From NCBI GenBank assembly GCA_035627835.1, contig DASPKX010000025.1, positions 12,470 through 76,469 on the forward strand: DNA of 64,000 bases, in the 5' to 3' direction. The notes below the pieces were generated by a model. It was not told where the DNA came from, did no database searches, and saw only the letters and a program-made list of their open reading frames with translations. Below are positions 20,653 to 30,700 of the stretch, one piece after another. Made by a program: the position numbers and the translations under genes. Numbering within the stretch: the first letter of the stretch is position 1; every line of letters starts with the position of its first letter. Origin of the DNA: DASPKX01 sp035627835. GTDB lineage: Bacteria; Verrucomicrobiota; Verrucomicrobiia; Limisphaerales; SXQI01.

Positions 20653-21540
20653 ATGCCCATGCTAGGTCGATTGTCATTCCTGCATCGAAGGATAGTGAGA
20701 TGGATGGCGGCTCTGTTGCTGTCGTCGGTCGTGCTTTTCAGCGGCCCTTGTTTGGTTGCGGCGCCACCAGTTAGCGTTGAATCCGAGGCAGCGGCTCAAG
20801 AGCAGGATTCCCGGTTGGAATGGGTTGCCGCTGCGCTTGTGGCCATCGGCGGCCTGGTTGCCCTGCAAATGTTTCAAATGCACCGGATCCGCGCCTCGGA
20901 GGAGCGCTTCCGCGCATTGATTGAGCATTCGTTCGATGTCACCGTCGTCCTGGCCCCGGATGGCCTCGTCAAATACGTCAGCCCGTCCGGCGCGCGCTTG
21001 CTGAACATGGACCTCACCCGCGAGACGGATGAGCGCTTCGCGTGGGAATTCCTTCACCCGGATGACTTGCCCGAAATCCAGCGCACACATGAAGAGCTGC
21101 TTCGCGATCCCGGGGGCACTCGTAAGATCTCCGGCTACAGGCTTCTCACCGCTGCAGGCGATATTCGTTACGCCGACGCAACCGCCACCAACTGCCTGAA
21201 TGTTCCAGGTGTGCGCGGCATCGTCGTTAACGTTCGCGATATGACGGAACGCAAGCTGGCCGCCGACCGGCTCGAGCGGGCCATGCTCGCACAGACGCAC
21301 CTAAACAAGTTTGCCGCCTCCCTCTCCCCGCTGCACACCGAGGAAGATGTGTTATGGGAATCACTCGTGGCTGCATCTCTGTGCTGGGATTTGAGGATTG
21401 CGTCATCTACTTGCTCGATGAGGAGCGGGGCGTGCTTGTGCAACGCGCCGCCTTCGGCCCGAAAAACCCGAAGGACCGGGAAATCTTCGCTCCCCTCGAA
21501 ATCAAGCTGGGCCAGGGCATCGTCGGCTCCGTCGCACTGA
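20653..21540 (+). CDS. Sensor histidine kinase, N-terminal part (membrane + PAS), frameshifted
   Basis: This frame encodes the N-terminal part of a hybrid-domain sensor kinase. It has two hydrophobic segments (about residues 17-36 and 54-73), then a PAS domain (about 77-190) ending in the PAC-like VVNVRDMTERK, then the first residues of a GAF domain. After about residue 234 (base 21355) the translation changes to Ser/Arg-rich nonsense up to the stop at 21540. The real continuation, ITRGCISVLGFEDC, is in the -1 frame and belongs to the next entry. Restoring one base near 21355-21360 would give a single kinase of about 770 residues. I therefore see one gene split by a single-base deletion or a sequencing error, not two genes. 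Residues after about 234 should not be taken as real. Confidence 0.8.
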   Translation: MPMLGRLSFLHRRIVRWMAALLLSSVVLFSGPCLVAAPPVSVESEAAAQEQDSRLEWVAAALVAIGGLVALQMFQMHRIRASEERFRALIEHSFDVTVVLAPDGLVKYVSPSGARLLNMDLTRETDERFAWEFLHPDDLPEIQRTHEELLRDPGGTRKISGYRLLTAAGDIRYADATATNCLNVPGVRGIVVNVRDMTERKLAADRLERAMLAQTHLNKFAASLSPLHTEEDVLWESLVAASLCWDLRIASSTCSMRSGACLCNAPPSARKTRRTGKSSLPSKSSWARASSAPSH

Positions 21541-22964
21541 GCAAGACACCAGAAATCGTGCCCGACACCCGGCAGGATCCACGCTACCTGCTCGACGATT
21601 GCCCTCGCTTATCGGAAATCACCGTCCCGATTCTCGCTGAAGGGCGCCTGCTCGGGATTATTGATTCGGAGCATTCCACCGCAGGATTCTTTAACGAGGA
21701 GCACCTTGCCATTTTAACGTCCATAGCTTCGTTGTGCGCGAACAAGCTTGTCCGCGCGCGCGCCGAGCTGCAGTTGCGCGCTTTAAACGAGGATCTTGAG
21801 CGGCGCATCGAGGCGCGCACGGCGGAGCTTCGCGCCAGCAACCAGCAGCTTCGTGAATCTGAGGAGAAATTTGGCAAGGCCTTCCGCGCCAGCCCAATTA
21901 TTCTGAGCATCGCCAAGCTCGCAAACGGCGAATTCGTGGAGGTGAATGAAACCTTCCTTGAAGCCCTGGGGCTAGAGCGGAAAGACGTCATCGGCAAAAC
22001 CGCCCAGCAGATTGGAATCTGGCGCGACGCCGAGTCCCGCGACGCCTTCACTCGCGAACTGCTCGCCAAAGGGCACATTCGCAACCGTGAATTCGTCGTT
22101 CATCGGCAGGGCAAACCGCGCCAGCTGACGCTTTCCGCGGAGTTGATCGAGATCGGAAACGAGCCTTGCATCGTCAGCGTCAGCGCGGACATTACGGAGC
22201 GCCACGAAGCCGAGCGTGAGCTGCTTAAAACTTTGGCCCGCGAGCGAGAGCTGAGCCAGCTTAAGAGCCGTTTTGTCGCCACGATCTCTCACGAGTTCAG
22301 AACGCCCCTGGGGGTAATCCTCTCCTCGGCGGACATTCTCGACCGCTATTGGCACCGGCTGCAGGAAGCGGCGCGACGTGAGCATCTTGGGAGCATCCGC
22401 GAAAGCGCCATTGAGATGGCCCGCCAGATGGAGAACGTCCTCGTCTTCGGCCGGAGTGAGGCTAACCGGCTCGAGTTCACTCCTTCCCCGCTCCGTTTGC
22501 GGGAGCTGTGCCTAAAAGTCGTCGAGCAGATCTCCACCGCCTCTGAAACCGGGCGAGTTATTGAAATCCGCACCCCTTCTGAATTTCCAATCTTAATGGG
22601 GGACGAGGCATTGCTGAGCCACATTCTCACCAACCTGCTTTCGAATGCGGTCAAATACTCCCCCAGCGGCAGCAAAGTGGAATGCGAATGCCGCATCGAG
22701 GAGCCGTCTGTGATCCTGGCCGTCCGCGACAGGGGCATGGGGATCCCCGATCAGGATAAAGAGAATCTGTTCAGCCCCTTCTATCGCGGCAGCAATGTTG
22801 GGCGCGTCCCCGGCACCGGGATGGGTTTGGCCATCGTGAAACGCTGCGCCGAATTGCACGGAGGCGAGATCTCTGTTTGGTCTAAACAGGGTGAAGGCAC
22901 TTTGGTCTCGGTGAGATTTCCCTTCATACCCGCGACCGCTCCGGAGCCCATCATCTCCTTCTAG
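21354..22964 (+). CDS. Sensor histidine kinase, C-terminal part (GAF-PAS-HisKA-HATPase)
   Basis: A 536-residue frame that continues the split kinase. It carries most of a GAF domain (about 1-140), a coiled coil, a PAS domain (about 175-285) ending in a PAC-like VSVSADITERHE, a HisKA dimerisation helix with SHEFRTPLG (phospho-accepting His at about 313), and a HATPase_c domain. The HATPase N box has NLLSNAVKYSP; the G boxes are DRGMGIP and GTGMGLAI. The ATG at 21354 lies inside the GAF domain and is unlikely to be the natural start. All residues needed for autophosphorylation are present, so if the frameshift is a sequencing error the kinase should be active. The stop is one base before the response-regulator start at 22966, so the two are almost certainly co-transcribed partners. 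Confidence 0.88.
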   Translation: MGITRGCISVLGFEDCVIYLLDEERGVLVQRAAFGPKNPKDREIFAPLEIKLGQGIVGSVALSKTPEIVPDTRQDPRYLLDDCPRLSEITVPILAEGRLLGIIDSEHSTAGFFNEEHLAILTSIASLCANKLVRARAELQLRALNEDLERRIEARTAELRASNQQLRESEEKFGKAFRASPIILSIAKLANGEFVEVNETFLEALGLERKDVIGKTAQQIGIWRDAESRDAFTRELLAKGHIRNREFVVHRQGKPRQLTLSAELIEIGNEPCIVSVSADITERHEAERELLKTLARERELSQLKSRFVATISHEFRTPLGVILSSADILDRYWHRLQEAARREHLGSIRESAIEMARQMENVLVFGRSEANRLEFTPSPLRLRELCLKVVEQISTASETGRVIEIRTPSEFPILMGDEALLSHILTNLLSNAVKYSPSGSKVECECRIEEPSVILAVRDRGMGIPDQDKENLFSPFYRGSNVGRVPGTGMGLAIVKRCAELHGGEISVWSKQGEGTLVSVRFPFIPATAPEPIISF

Positions 22965-22965
22965 C

Positions 22966-23607
22966 ATGCCTAAAATCCTCGTCATAGAAGATGAAGTGAA
23001 GATGCGGCGCAATCTCCTGACGATATTGCAGATGGAGAACTTCGAAGCCATTGGCGCGGAGAACGGCCACGAAGGCGTTGAGGCGGCCCGCCGCGAGTTG
23101 CCTGACCTCATCCTTTGTGACGTCATGATGCCCGGGTGCGATGGCTACAACGTGCTGGAGCGGATTCGCTCAGATCACGCCACCGCCGATATTCCCCTAA
23201 TTTTTCTGACCGCGTGCGGTGAAAAGCAGGATTTCCGGCATGGCATGAACCTGGGCGCGGACGATTACCTCACCAAGCCTTGTCCCACCGAAGACCTTCT
23301 CGCCGCGATCCGCGCTCGCCTTCGCCGGGCCCAACTGGACGGCGCGCGAAGCGGTTCCACCGGCTCTGCGCGGCCCGATTTCAGTTCCGCCAAGCCGCTT
23401 GAATCGCTCAGCTTAACACCGCGCGAAGCAGAAGTGCTTCTCTGGATGTGCCAGGGAAAAGCCAACGGCGACATCGCCACTATCCTTGGCATGAGCGAGA
23501 AAACCGTCAAAATCCACGTGGGCCACATCCTCGAAAAGCTGCACGTCGAAAATCGAACCGCCGCGGCGCTGCGCGGTTTGGAAGCGCTCCCGCGCATCGG
23601 CGTGTAA
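22966..23607 (+). CDS. Response regulator, REC + LuxR-type HTH (NarL family)
   Basis: A 213-residue response regulator. The receiver domain (about 1-120) has the acidic pair E8-D9, the phospho-acceptor D52 in LILCDVMMPG, a Thr in FLTACG, and the conserved Lys in LTKPCP. A linker of about 25 residues leads to a LuxR-type helix-turn-helix (about 145-205) with LTPREAEVLLWMCQGKANGD and MSEKTVKIHVGHILEKLHV, the DNA-binding signature of the family. The start is one base after the kinase stop, so the pair forms one operon and this protein is the likely target of that kinase. Regulated genes are unknown. An 8-bp hairpin (23614-23633) follows. Confidence 0.95.
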   Translation: MPKILVIEDEVKMRRNLLTILQMENFEAIGAENGHEGVEAARRELPDLILCDVMMPGCDGYNVLERIRSDHATADIPLIFLTACGEKQDFRHGMNLGADDYLTKPCPTEDLLAAIRARLRRAQLDGARSGSTGSARPDFSSAKPLESLSLTPREAEVLLWMCQGKANGDIATILGMSEKTVKIHVGHILEKLHVENRTAAALRGLEALPRIGV

Positions 23608-23613
23608 CCGTCC

Positions 23614-23633
23614 CATAGGCCTTCCGGCCTATG
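23614..23633 (+). terminator. Hairpin after the kinase-regulator operon
   Basis: A perfect 8-bp stem, CATAGGCC and GGCCTATG, with a TTCC loop, begins 7 bp after the regulator stop and is followed by a pyrimidine-rich run (ttccttcctt). It is a reasonable but weak intrinsic terminator. Confidence 0.5.
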
Positions 23634-23713
23634 TTCCTTCCTTCGCTGCTCGGGTAGTTCTCACCGCGTCAAATGGGACACGGCGCAAATCATTCATTGG
23701 GAAACTTATCAAC

Positions 23714-26368
23714 ATGACCTTCTGCCCTCTGCCTGGACGGTTCCGGTCCTATCGCCCCAAATACACATGGGCCGCGAGAAAGGCGTTGTTCGGCTCACTG
23801 GCTGCTCTTCTTATGTTCGCCGCGGATATCGCGGCGCAGGTGGGAGGAGCGATCGCCGTGTACCCGGAAAATTCCAAAATCGAAGTCGGATCTTCTCGCC
23901 AATTCTCCGCGTACGTTCCGATCAGCCCTAACACAGTCACTTGGTCCGTGAACGACATTCCCGGAGGCAGCAGCGCCTTCGGGACGATCAGCCCCAGCGG
24001 CTTATATCAGGCGCCCACTGTCGCGCCTTCCAACAATGTGGTGACCATTAAGGCTACGAGCACGGCTTACCCTTCAAGTTTCGGTTCAGCCACCCTAACC
24101 ATCACACGAAAGTATCCCTGGCTCTGGGGAGTGAGTCCCTCCAGTCTCGTGGTCGGCTCATACTCAGTGTCCTTCAACGGCAGCAACTTCGCGCCCGACT
24201 CGCAGGCCCTCGCCAATGGCGTTCCTGTGGACACAACATACTCCTCACCAACACGCTTGTTGGTCAAAGGGATTGCTGCCACGGCCGGCCCCTTAAAGTT
24301 CTCCGTGCGCCAGCCCGGCAATGGCGCCGTCACCGGAAACGAAGTCACGGTTCAGGTCGCGCCCTCACCCATCACCGTCTCGCTCTCACCCGGCAGCGCC
24401 ACCGTTAATCTGAACGCCGCGCAGGCGTTCACTGCCACCGTCAATGGAACCACGAATGTCGCAGTGACGTGGACTGTGAATGGAATCGCCGGCGGATCTT
24501 CTACTGTGGGGACCATCACCGCCAGCGGCCTCTACACCGCCCCTGAGGCTCTTCCCGCCAACACCAACGTGAGCGTTCGCGCAACGTCGGTGGCAAATCC
24601 AGCCGCGTTTGCCCAAGCCACCGTGGCTCTGGTCGCGCCGCTGCCTGCGGTCACAGTTGCTGTCAACCCTGGCAGCGCCTCCGTGCAACTCGGCCACAGC
24701 CAGCAGTTCACCGCCACGGTCACAGGCGACGCCAACACAGCCGTGGTTTGGCAAGTAAACGGAGTCACCGGCGGCTCCGCTCTCCTCGGGACAATTAGCG
24801 CCTCTGGTTATTACACCGCTCCCGGCGGTTTGCCAGGCGGCGCCTCCAACGTCACCATCCGCGCCCGATCGGCTGCCAATCCCAACGCTTACGCGCAAGC
24901 CGTGGTGACGCTCCAGCCCGTGCCAATCCCCGTCGTCTCCCTCTCAGCGGCGCGCTTTCTGGAACAGTCATCGTTTGGGCCGACCCCAGCCACTCTGGCC
25001 CGCGTTCAACAACTAGGTTTCGCCGGGTACCTCGACGAGCAGATCGCGCTTCCCGAAACGGCCATCCCCTTGCCCGCCGACAACTCCATGGGCGCGCTCC
25101 GCCAGTGGGCGCTGCACAACTACACGTCAGCGCCCGACCAGCTCCGCCAGCGCGTCATATACGCGCTCAGCCAGATCGTGGTCACCTCCGCCAACAAGCT
25201 CAATTATCCCAATGAGATGGTTCCCTGGATGCGGGCCCTGAGCAAACATGCCTTCGGCAACTACAAGGATCTTCTGCGCGATGTGACTAAAAGCCCCTCC
25301 ATGGGCAAGTATCTCGACCTCGCCAACTCCATGAAGCCAGGGATCGCCGGGGGAGCCAACGAGAACTATCCGCGCGAGCTGCTGCAGCTCTTCACGATCG
25401 GGTTGTGGAAGCTCAAAACCAACGGTCTGCCGGAACTCCATAACAATCAGCCCATCAGCGCGTACGACCAGGAAACGGTCCGGCAGGTTGCGCTCGCGTT
25501 GACAGGTTGGACCTATCCAACGGCCCCCGGCGCGACGCCGCAGAATGTGAATTGGGAAAACTTCACTGGCCCAATGGAGCCTCGCCAACAATGGCACGCC
25601 ACCGAGGAGAAGAATTTCCTCGGCTGCACCCTTCCGGCGGGACAAACCGTCGAGCAGGATCTCGAAGGAGTGCTCGATTGCTTGATGCAGCACCCCAACA
25701 TCGCCCCCTTTATCGCCACGCGGCTCATTCGCAGCCTCGTGACCAGCAATCCTTCGCCCGAATACGTCGAGCGCATCGCCCTTGTCTTCATTGACAACGG
25801 CCACGGTGAGCGAGGCGATTTGGAGGCTGTGGTCCGCGCGATCCTCCTCGATCCTGAAGCCCGCAACGACAATGCTGGACCCGATTCGGGCAGGCTCAAG
25901 GAACCGATCCTGCAAACCGCCGGCCTGCTCCGGGCTTTGAATGGCGGCTTCACCAGCGCACAGCAGATTACCTACATGTTCGACTACATGGGTCAGGCCG
26001 TCCTCGCCCCTCCGTCCGTCTTCAGTTGGTTCTCGCCGCTTTACAGGCTGCCCGAAAGCTCCCTTTTCGCGCCGGAGTTCCAAATCTATTCCCCGACCGA
26101 AGCCACACTTCGCGGAAACCTCTTCCACCACATGCTGACTTCAGGCGGCGGCGACATGATGATCGATGTGTCTCCATTTGCCCCATACGGGAATGACATG
26201 CCGAGCCTTGTGGAAGCGGCCAACCAAATCCTGCTCTACGGCCGAATGCCCGATGCCATGAAGCAAGCCTTAATCACAGCCGCGTCCCCTGGCTACGACG
26301 CCAAGACGCGCATTCAAACCGTTCTGTACCTGACGGCGCTGAGCGGCCAACATGCCATTCAACATTAA
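23714..26368 (+). CDS. Secreted DUF1800 protein with N-terminal Ig-like repeats
   Basis: An 884-residue exported protein. The N-terminus has basic residues followed by a hydrophobic segment (about 27-43), a likely signal peptide. Residues about 45-410 are Ig-like modules with a recurring pattern (TWSVN/TWTVN..GGSS..GTISxSGLYTAP): one near 45-130, an IPT-like module near 130-215, and two more near 218-310 and 312-405. The DUF1800 domain fills about 415-884 (ARFLEQSSFGPT, then the RELLQLFTIGLW region typical of the family). Its biochemical function is unknown. It is followed 21 bp later by a DUF1501 gene, the usual partner, so the two are read as an operon. Fusion of bacterial Ig-like repeats to DUF1800 suggests surface or extracellular display. 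Confidence 0.92.
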   Translation: MTFCPLPGRFRSYRPKYTWAARKALFGSLAALLMFAADIAAQVGGAIAVYPENSKIEVGSSRQFSAYVPISPNTVTWSVNDIPGGSSAFGTISPSGLYQAPTVAPSNNVVTIKATSTAYPSSFGSATLTITRKYPWLWGVSPSSLVVGSYSVSFNGSNFAPDSQALANGVPVDTTYSSPTRLLVKGIAATAGPLKFSVRQPGNGAVTGNEVTVQVAPSPITVSLSPGSATVNLNAAQAFTATVNGTTNVAVTWTVNGIAGGSSTVGTITASGLYTAPEALPANTNVSVRATSVANPAAFAQATVALVAPLPAVTVAVNPGSASVQLGHSQQFTATVTGDANTAVVWQVNGVTGGSALLGTISASGYYTAPGGLPGGASNVTIRARSAANPNAYAQAVVTLQPVPIPVVSLSAARFLEQSSFGPTPATLARVQQLGFAGYLDEQIALPETAIPLPADNSMGALRQWALHNYTSAPDQLRQRVIYALSQIVVTSANKLNYPNEMVPWMRALSKHAFGNYKDLLRDVTKSPSMGKYLDLANSMKPGIAGGANENYPRELLQLFTIGLWKLKTNGLPELHNNQPISAYDQETVRQVALALTGWTYPTAPGATPQNVNWENFTGPMEPRQQWHATEEKNFLGCTLPAGQTVEQDLEGVLDCLMQHPNIAPFIATRLIRSLVTSNPSPEYVERIALVFIDNGHGERGDLEAVVRAILLDPEARNDNAGPDSGRLKEPILQTAGLLRALNGGFTSAQQITYMFDYMGQAVLAPPSVFSWFSPLYRLPESSLFAPEFQIYSPTEATLRGNLFHHMLTSGGGDMMIDVSPFAPYGNDMPSLVEAANQILLYGRMPDAMKQALITAASPGYDAKTRIQTVLYLTALSGQHAIQH

Positions 26369-26389
26369 TACTTTAACCCCTTTGCAACA

Positions 26390-27742
26390 ATGACCTCTCT
26401 TCTTCAGAAAAAAGTCGGGCGCCGCCAATGGCTCCGCACCGTCGGCGCCGCAGCCATGCTCGGCAGCCTCGGCCGAATGAACGCCCTCTCACAAAATGCG
26501 CCGCCAAGCTATAAAGCTCTGGTCTGCGTGTTCCTGGCGGGGGGCAACGATGGCCATAACACCATCATTCCACTCACGCAAAGCTTGTTTAACAGCTACA
26601 AGGCCGGCCGCGGCTCTTTGGCTTTGCCCGACAACAACGGACCGCTCTTGCAGGTGCAGTCAGACAATGGGGATCCTTATGGCTTGAACCCCGGCTTGGC
26701 GGCCATCCATCCCCTCTGGGCTAGCCAAAAACTCGCGGTGCTGGCCAACACTGGGATGCTGATCGAGCCAGTCACTCGCGCTGGTTATCTAGGCAAATCC
26801 GTCGCAGTTCCGACAAATCTGTTTTCCCATTCGGATCAGATTCAGCAGATGCAAACTTCGTATGGCTCCACTTCCGGCGGCACTGGCTGGGGTGGGCGCA
26901 CGGCGGACAAGGTGCAGGCGAGCAACAATGGCTCCACTTTCCCGAGCGCTGTTTCCATTGCGGGCCCCTCGCTGTTTTGTGTCGGCGACGTTGTTCAGTC
27001 TGCCAGCCTCATGCCTGGGTTCAATCTCGACATGGCGGGCATGAACCTCTGGCCGCAAGCCGCAACCGCCGCTCGGAAGAATGGCATCCAACAAATCCTG
27101 CAGATGAACAGCGGCATGACTCTGGTTCAGGCCGCCAATCAAGTTCGAAAGGATGCCCTGGACCTCAATTCCCTGTTAAGCGGCTCTTCCGCGACTCTGG
27201 GAACGACTTTTCCTGGGACGAGCATCGGCATGCAGCTCCAGCAGGTTGCCAAGATCATCAAGCTCCGCAACACGACGGGCATGAGCCGGCAGGTGTTCTT
27301 CTGCTCCCTCGGCGGCTTCGACACACATGGCGCGCAAGGTTGGCAGCACTGGGATCTGCTCCGGCAGCTTTCTGAAGCGCTCATCGCCTTCTATAATTCA
27401 ACTGTCGAGATGGGAGTGGCCGATTCAGTCACCAGCTTCACGCTCTCTGACTTCGGGCGCTCCCTCCAGCCGAGCGGCAGCGGCACAGATCACGGGTGGG
27501 GCAACCACCACATTGTCCTCGGCGGCGCTGTGTCCGGCGGCAAGGTGTACGGGCAGTTCCCGGATCTCAGCCTCGGCGGCCCAAGCGATTCGGGCAGTCG
27601 TGGAACGCTGATTCCCACTACCGCCCTGGATCAATACGGCGCCACCCTCGCCTCATGGTTTGGCGTCCCTTCCGATCAACTCGACGCCGTCTTCCCCAAT
27701 CTAAAAAACTTCCAGACCAAGACACTAGGGTTCTTGGCTTAA
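26390..27742 (+). CDS. DUF1501 family protein, Tat-type signal
   Basis: A 450-residue DUF1501 protein. The N-terminus KVGRRQWLRTVGAAAMLGSLG resembles a twin-arginine signal (RRQWLR followed by a hydrophobic stretch), so export in folded form is likely. Motifs of the family are visible: VFLAGGNDGHNTIIP near residue 47, FSHSDQIQQMQT near 145, LGGFDTHGAQ near 305, and FGRSLQPSGSGTDHGWGNH near 355. DUF1501 is related to the alkaline phosphatase/sulfatase superfamily, but no activity is established for this branch. It sits 21 bp downstream of the DUF1800 gene and ends 2 bp before the convergent addB stop. Confidence 0.92.
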   Translation: MTSLLQKKVGRRQWLRTVGAAAMLGSLGRMNALSQNAPPSYKALVCVFLAGGNDGHNTIIPLTQSLFNSYKAGRGSLALPDNNGPLLQVQSDNGDPYGLNPGLAAIHPLWASQKLAVLANTGMLIEPVTRAGYLGKSVAVPTNLFSHSDQIQQMQTSYGSTSGGTGWGGRTADKVQASNNGSTFPSAVSIAGPSLFCVGDVVQSASLMPGFNLDMAGMNLWPQAATAARKNGIQQILQMNSGMTLVQAANQVRKDALDLNSLLSGSSATLGTTFPGTSIGMQLQQVAKIIKLRNTTGMSRQVFFCSLGGFDTHGAQGWQHWDLLRQLSEALIAFYNSTVEMGVADSVTSFTLSDFGRSLQPSGSGTDHGWGNHHIVLGGAVSGGKVYGQFPDLSLGGPSDSGSRGTLIPTTALDQYGATLASWFGVPSDQLDAVFPNLKNFQTKTLGFLA

Positions 27743-27744
27743 GG

Positions 27745-30700
27745 TCAGGCGGGCTGCGGCGTTTCATGGGCGCCGCAGCCCTCGCTTTCTTCCACGTCGG
27801 GAAGCTTGTTCGTTAGGACGCGGAACGGCTGACGCCAATCGTCAAAGCGGCAGATAGCATCGAAATGGCAATCCGCGCACGCCGTCTTTTGCCCTCGCTT
27901 GTAAGGCGCAATGGAGATGTCCCCGTCGAAGATGCGGCCTGCGAATTTAGCAAGGATATCCCTGGCCCCGGTGAGTCGGTCTTGAAATTCTTTGGAGCCT
28001 AATCCATGACACTGCGTCGCGTGGGGAGTTCCGTCCTTTTTCAACGTGGCCTGAACGTGGACAGGGGCAGGATCATCATCCGGGCAGAGCAGCCTTCGCA
28101 GGCTCAAGTCAAACCCGCCCGAGTGCTTAAAGCCTTTCGCCCGCGCGTCAGACGCTGCCTTGAACGCGTCCCGCCGGTTCGGGGCGCTCTTCATTGACCC
28201 TCCCAGCGGGACGTAAAACAACGCCGCGGCCTTTGCGGGACCGCCTAAATGCCGCTCCGCGTTTGAAGCCTCCACGATCGCTCGCAAGTACGCCGGCAGT
28301 TGAAGTTGGATGCCTTCCGAACAGAGCAGCGCATCGAGGCGCTCACCACCAGACTTATAGTCAATGACGGCAACATACCGCTGACCATCACGCTGAACAG
28401 CATCCACGCGGTCGATCGTCCCTTGCAGCACCAGGCGGCGAGCTTCATCAATGGGGATAACCCACTCGATCCTCAGTTCCGCGTGCCGCGGCGAGAAAGT
28501 GTACGGCCCCCGCATCCACTCAACAATCACCGCTATAAATTCTGCGAGCTTCTTGACCATTTGCTCCGCTTCGAATTGCGCCAGCTTGTTCTGCGTCAAC
28601 AATCCCCCTCGGAACGCTCGAAGCTCTTCCTCGCCTATCGTTTGCATCAATGCCGCCGCCTGGGCGGGAGTCATGTCACGCCACTCCCGGCCCTCCGCCG
28701 TCGCGCGTTCATGAAACTTTGCCAGGAGGTTGTGCCGGAAACTCCCCTGCTCGCGCGCGTCGATCTTCCGCACGTCACGCTCGCGTGCGCGCAAGCCTTT
28801 GCTCACGTAAAACCTAAAAGGGCAGGAGCCAAACGACTCCATATCGCTCACGGAGACTCGAAGCTCCGAGCCATAGAGAGCGGCCGCCACGTCGCGCGCC
28901 AGCGAACCCGTTGATGCCAGAACCTTCCATTCTGCAAGCCGGTGCCGCACTGGTTCCAGCAACGAATGATCAGCCCCAGAGCCATATTTCGCCAACAACA
29001 AGCGGACAGCTTCCGAGGGGGACTCGCACTCTTCCACACTCGCGGGATCCTGTGCGATGGTGACGGCGGCTCCGCTTAGCTCCTTGAGCCGAGCAATAAA
29101 CCGCGAGGGCTTCAGCGGAGTCCCCTTGCTATCACGATCCGCGAAGGTCACGACCAGCCTCTCGCTCGCGCGTGTGCACGCGATGTAACCGTAAAATTGT
29201 TCCCGGCTCACCTGCGATTGCCGGGTCGCGCCGAGCTGCAGGCCGGACTTTTCCAACACTTCCAGCTCCCATTCACTAATCAGCCCACCCGCTTCCGGCG
29301 CGCTCGGGAACACCCCTTCATTCATCCCCACCACGATAGCCATCTTCAGGTCGGGATTCCGGGAGCGGTCAATCGCGCCCACTAGAACTTGGTCGAGGCT
29401 TGGCGGGATTAAACCGACCGTTTGTGAGGCCAATCCGCTCTCTATGATTGGAAGCCACCCTTGGAGCGAAAACCGCTCATCCGCAAAGGCAAGTCGAAGA
29501 TCATCAAGCCACTGCTGCATTTGCCGCCACAATGTCGTGTGCGCCGGCTCGTTTCGCTTCTCTGACCACTCAGCAAGCTGCGCTTCCACGTCAGTGTCGT
29601 TCCAGAAGGCCTGGAGAGCTTCCGCGAGCTGGCCCCCGTCGCGCTCGCCTGCTAACGCGCGCTTCAACTTCAGAAATGGCGCGACAAGTCTTTTGCGCGT
29701 TTCTTCGTGCGCCTCCAATCGCCCTTTGAACGGCTTGAGCCAGCCTTGCTCATCGAGGCCTTCCGCTAACGCCAGGTTTTCAAGCGGGTCCACATTGCCG
29801 CTATCGGGATGCACGAGCCCTGATTTCAAGGCGCTGAACCAATCCTCGTGCTGCCACCCCCACGCAATTGTGCGCAGCGCGCTCCGTGTCAACTCGGCAA
29901 AAGGATGATGGCTCACCGCCTCGCGGCGGTCGATGAAGCATGGAATTTCGCATTCGCGAAACACGCGCGCGATCATCTCGTGATAAGGCTCAAGGCCGCG
30001 CGTCAGCGCCGCGATATCCCGGAAGCGCATTCCACCACTCCGAACAGCCTTCAGAATAGTCCGCGCGGCGGCACGCGCTTCATCCTCACGCGTGGAGCAA
30101 CGAAGGATCTCGAGGCTCCCACCGCCACCGCCCCCGCTGACTGCGACCGGCCCGGGGCCTTCCCACCCCGCCTCAATGGCGGCCAATGCTGGGCTCGCAG
30201 CAAAACGTCCCACATTCGATTTTGGCAGCAACCGCTCAGTGATGAATTCCGAGACGCCTGCCTCACGGAAACGCTGCTGAAGGGTGCCGATCGCGCGATG
30301 TCCTTGCACCCATGGCGACAACCATGACCCAGCGCTCTCCGCGCGAACATTGAACGCGAGGGTGATTTGATCGCAATGCCTGCCCAAGGCCGCCAGAAAC
30401 TCCGCCTCGCACCCTGTAAGCTCCGCGAACCCATCAACCCACACCCCTTCGACGTCCAGGCTCCCTGGCGCTTGCGACAACTTGCCTGCGGCTAATCCAA
30501 GGAGATCATCGGGATCATGCAGATCGCCGGCAGCCAGCCATTGGTTATACGCCCGCAAGAGGAACGCGAGATCCAGAAGCTTCGCGCGAAGCCTGGACCC
30601 GACTCCCTCCCCAACTCCCTCCAGACGCTCAGGAGTGATGCCCGCTTGCTTCAACTCGCCAACCATTTGGGCAAGCTCACTCGCAAAACCTTGCGAACGT

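Noticed and set aside
21345..21365. Programmed -1 frameshifting in the sensor kinase
   Set aside because: There is no X-XXY-YYZ slippery heptamer and no obvious downstream pseudoknot; a deletion or sequencing error is simpler.
25127..26131. A 334-residue minus-strand frame
   Set aside because: It is antisense to the DUF1800 domain, which has clear family motifs.
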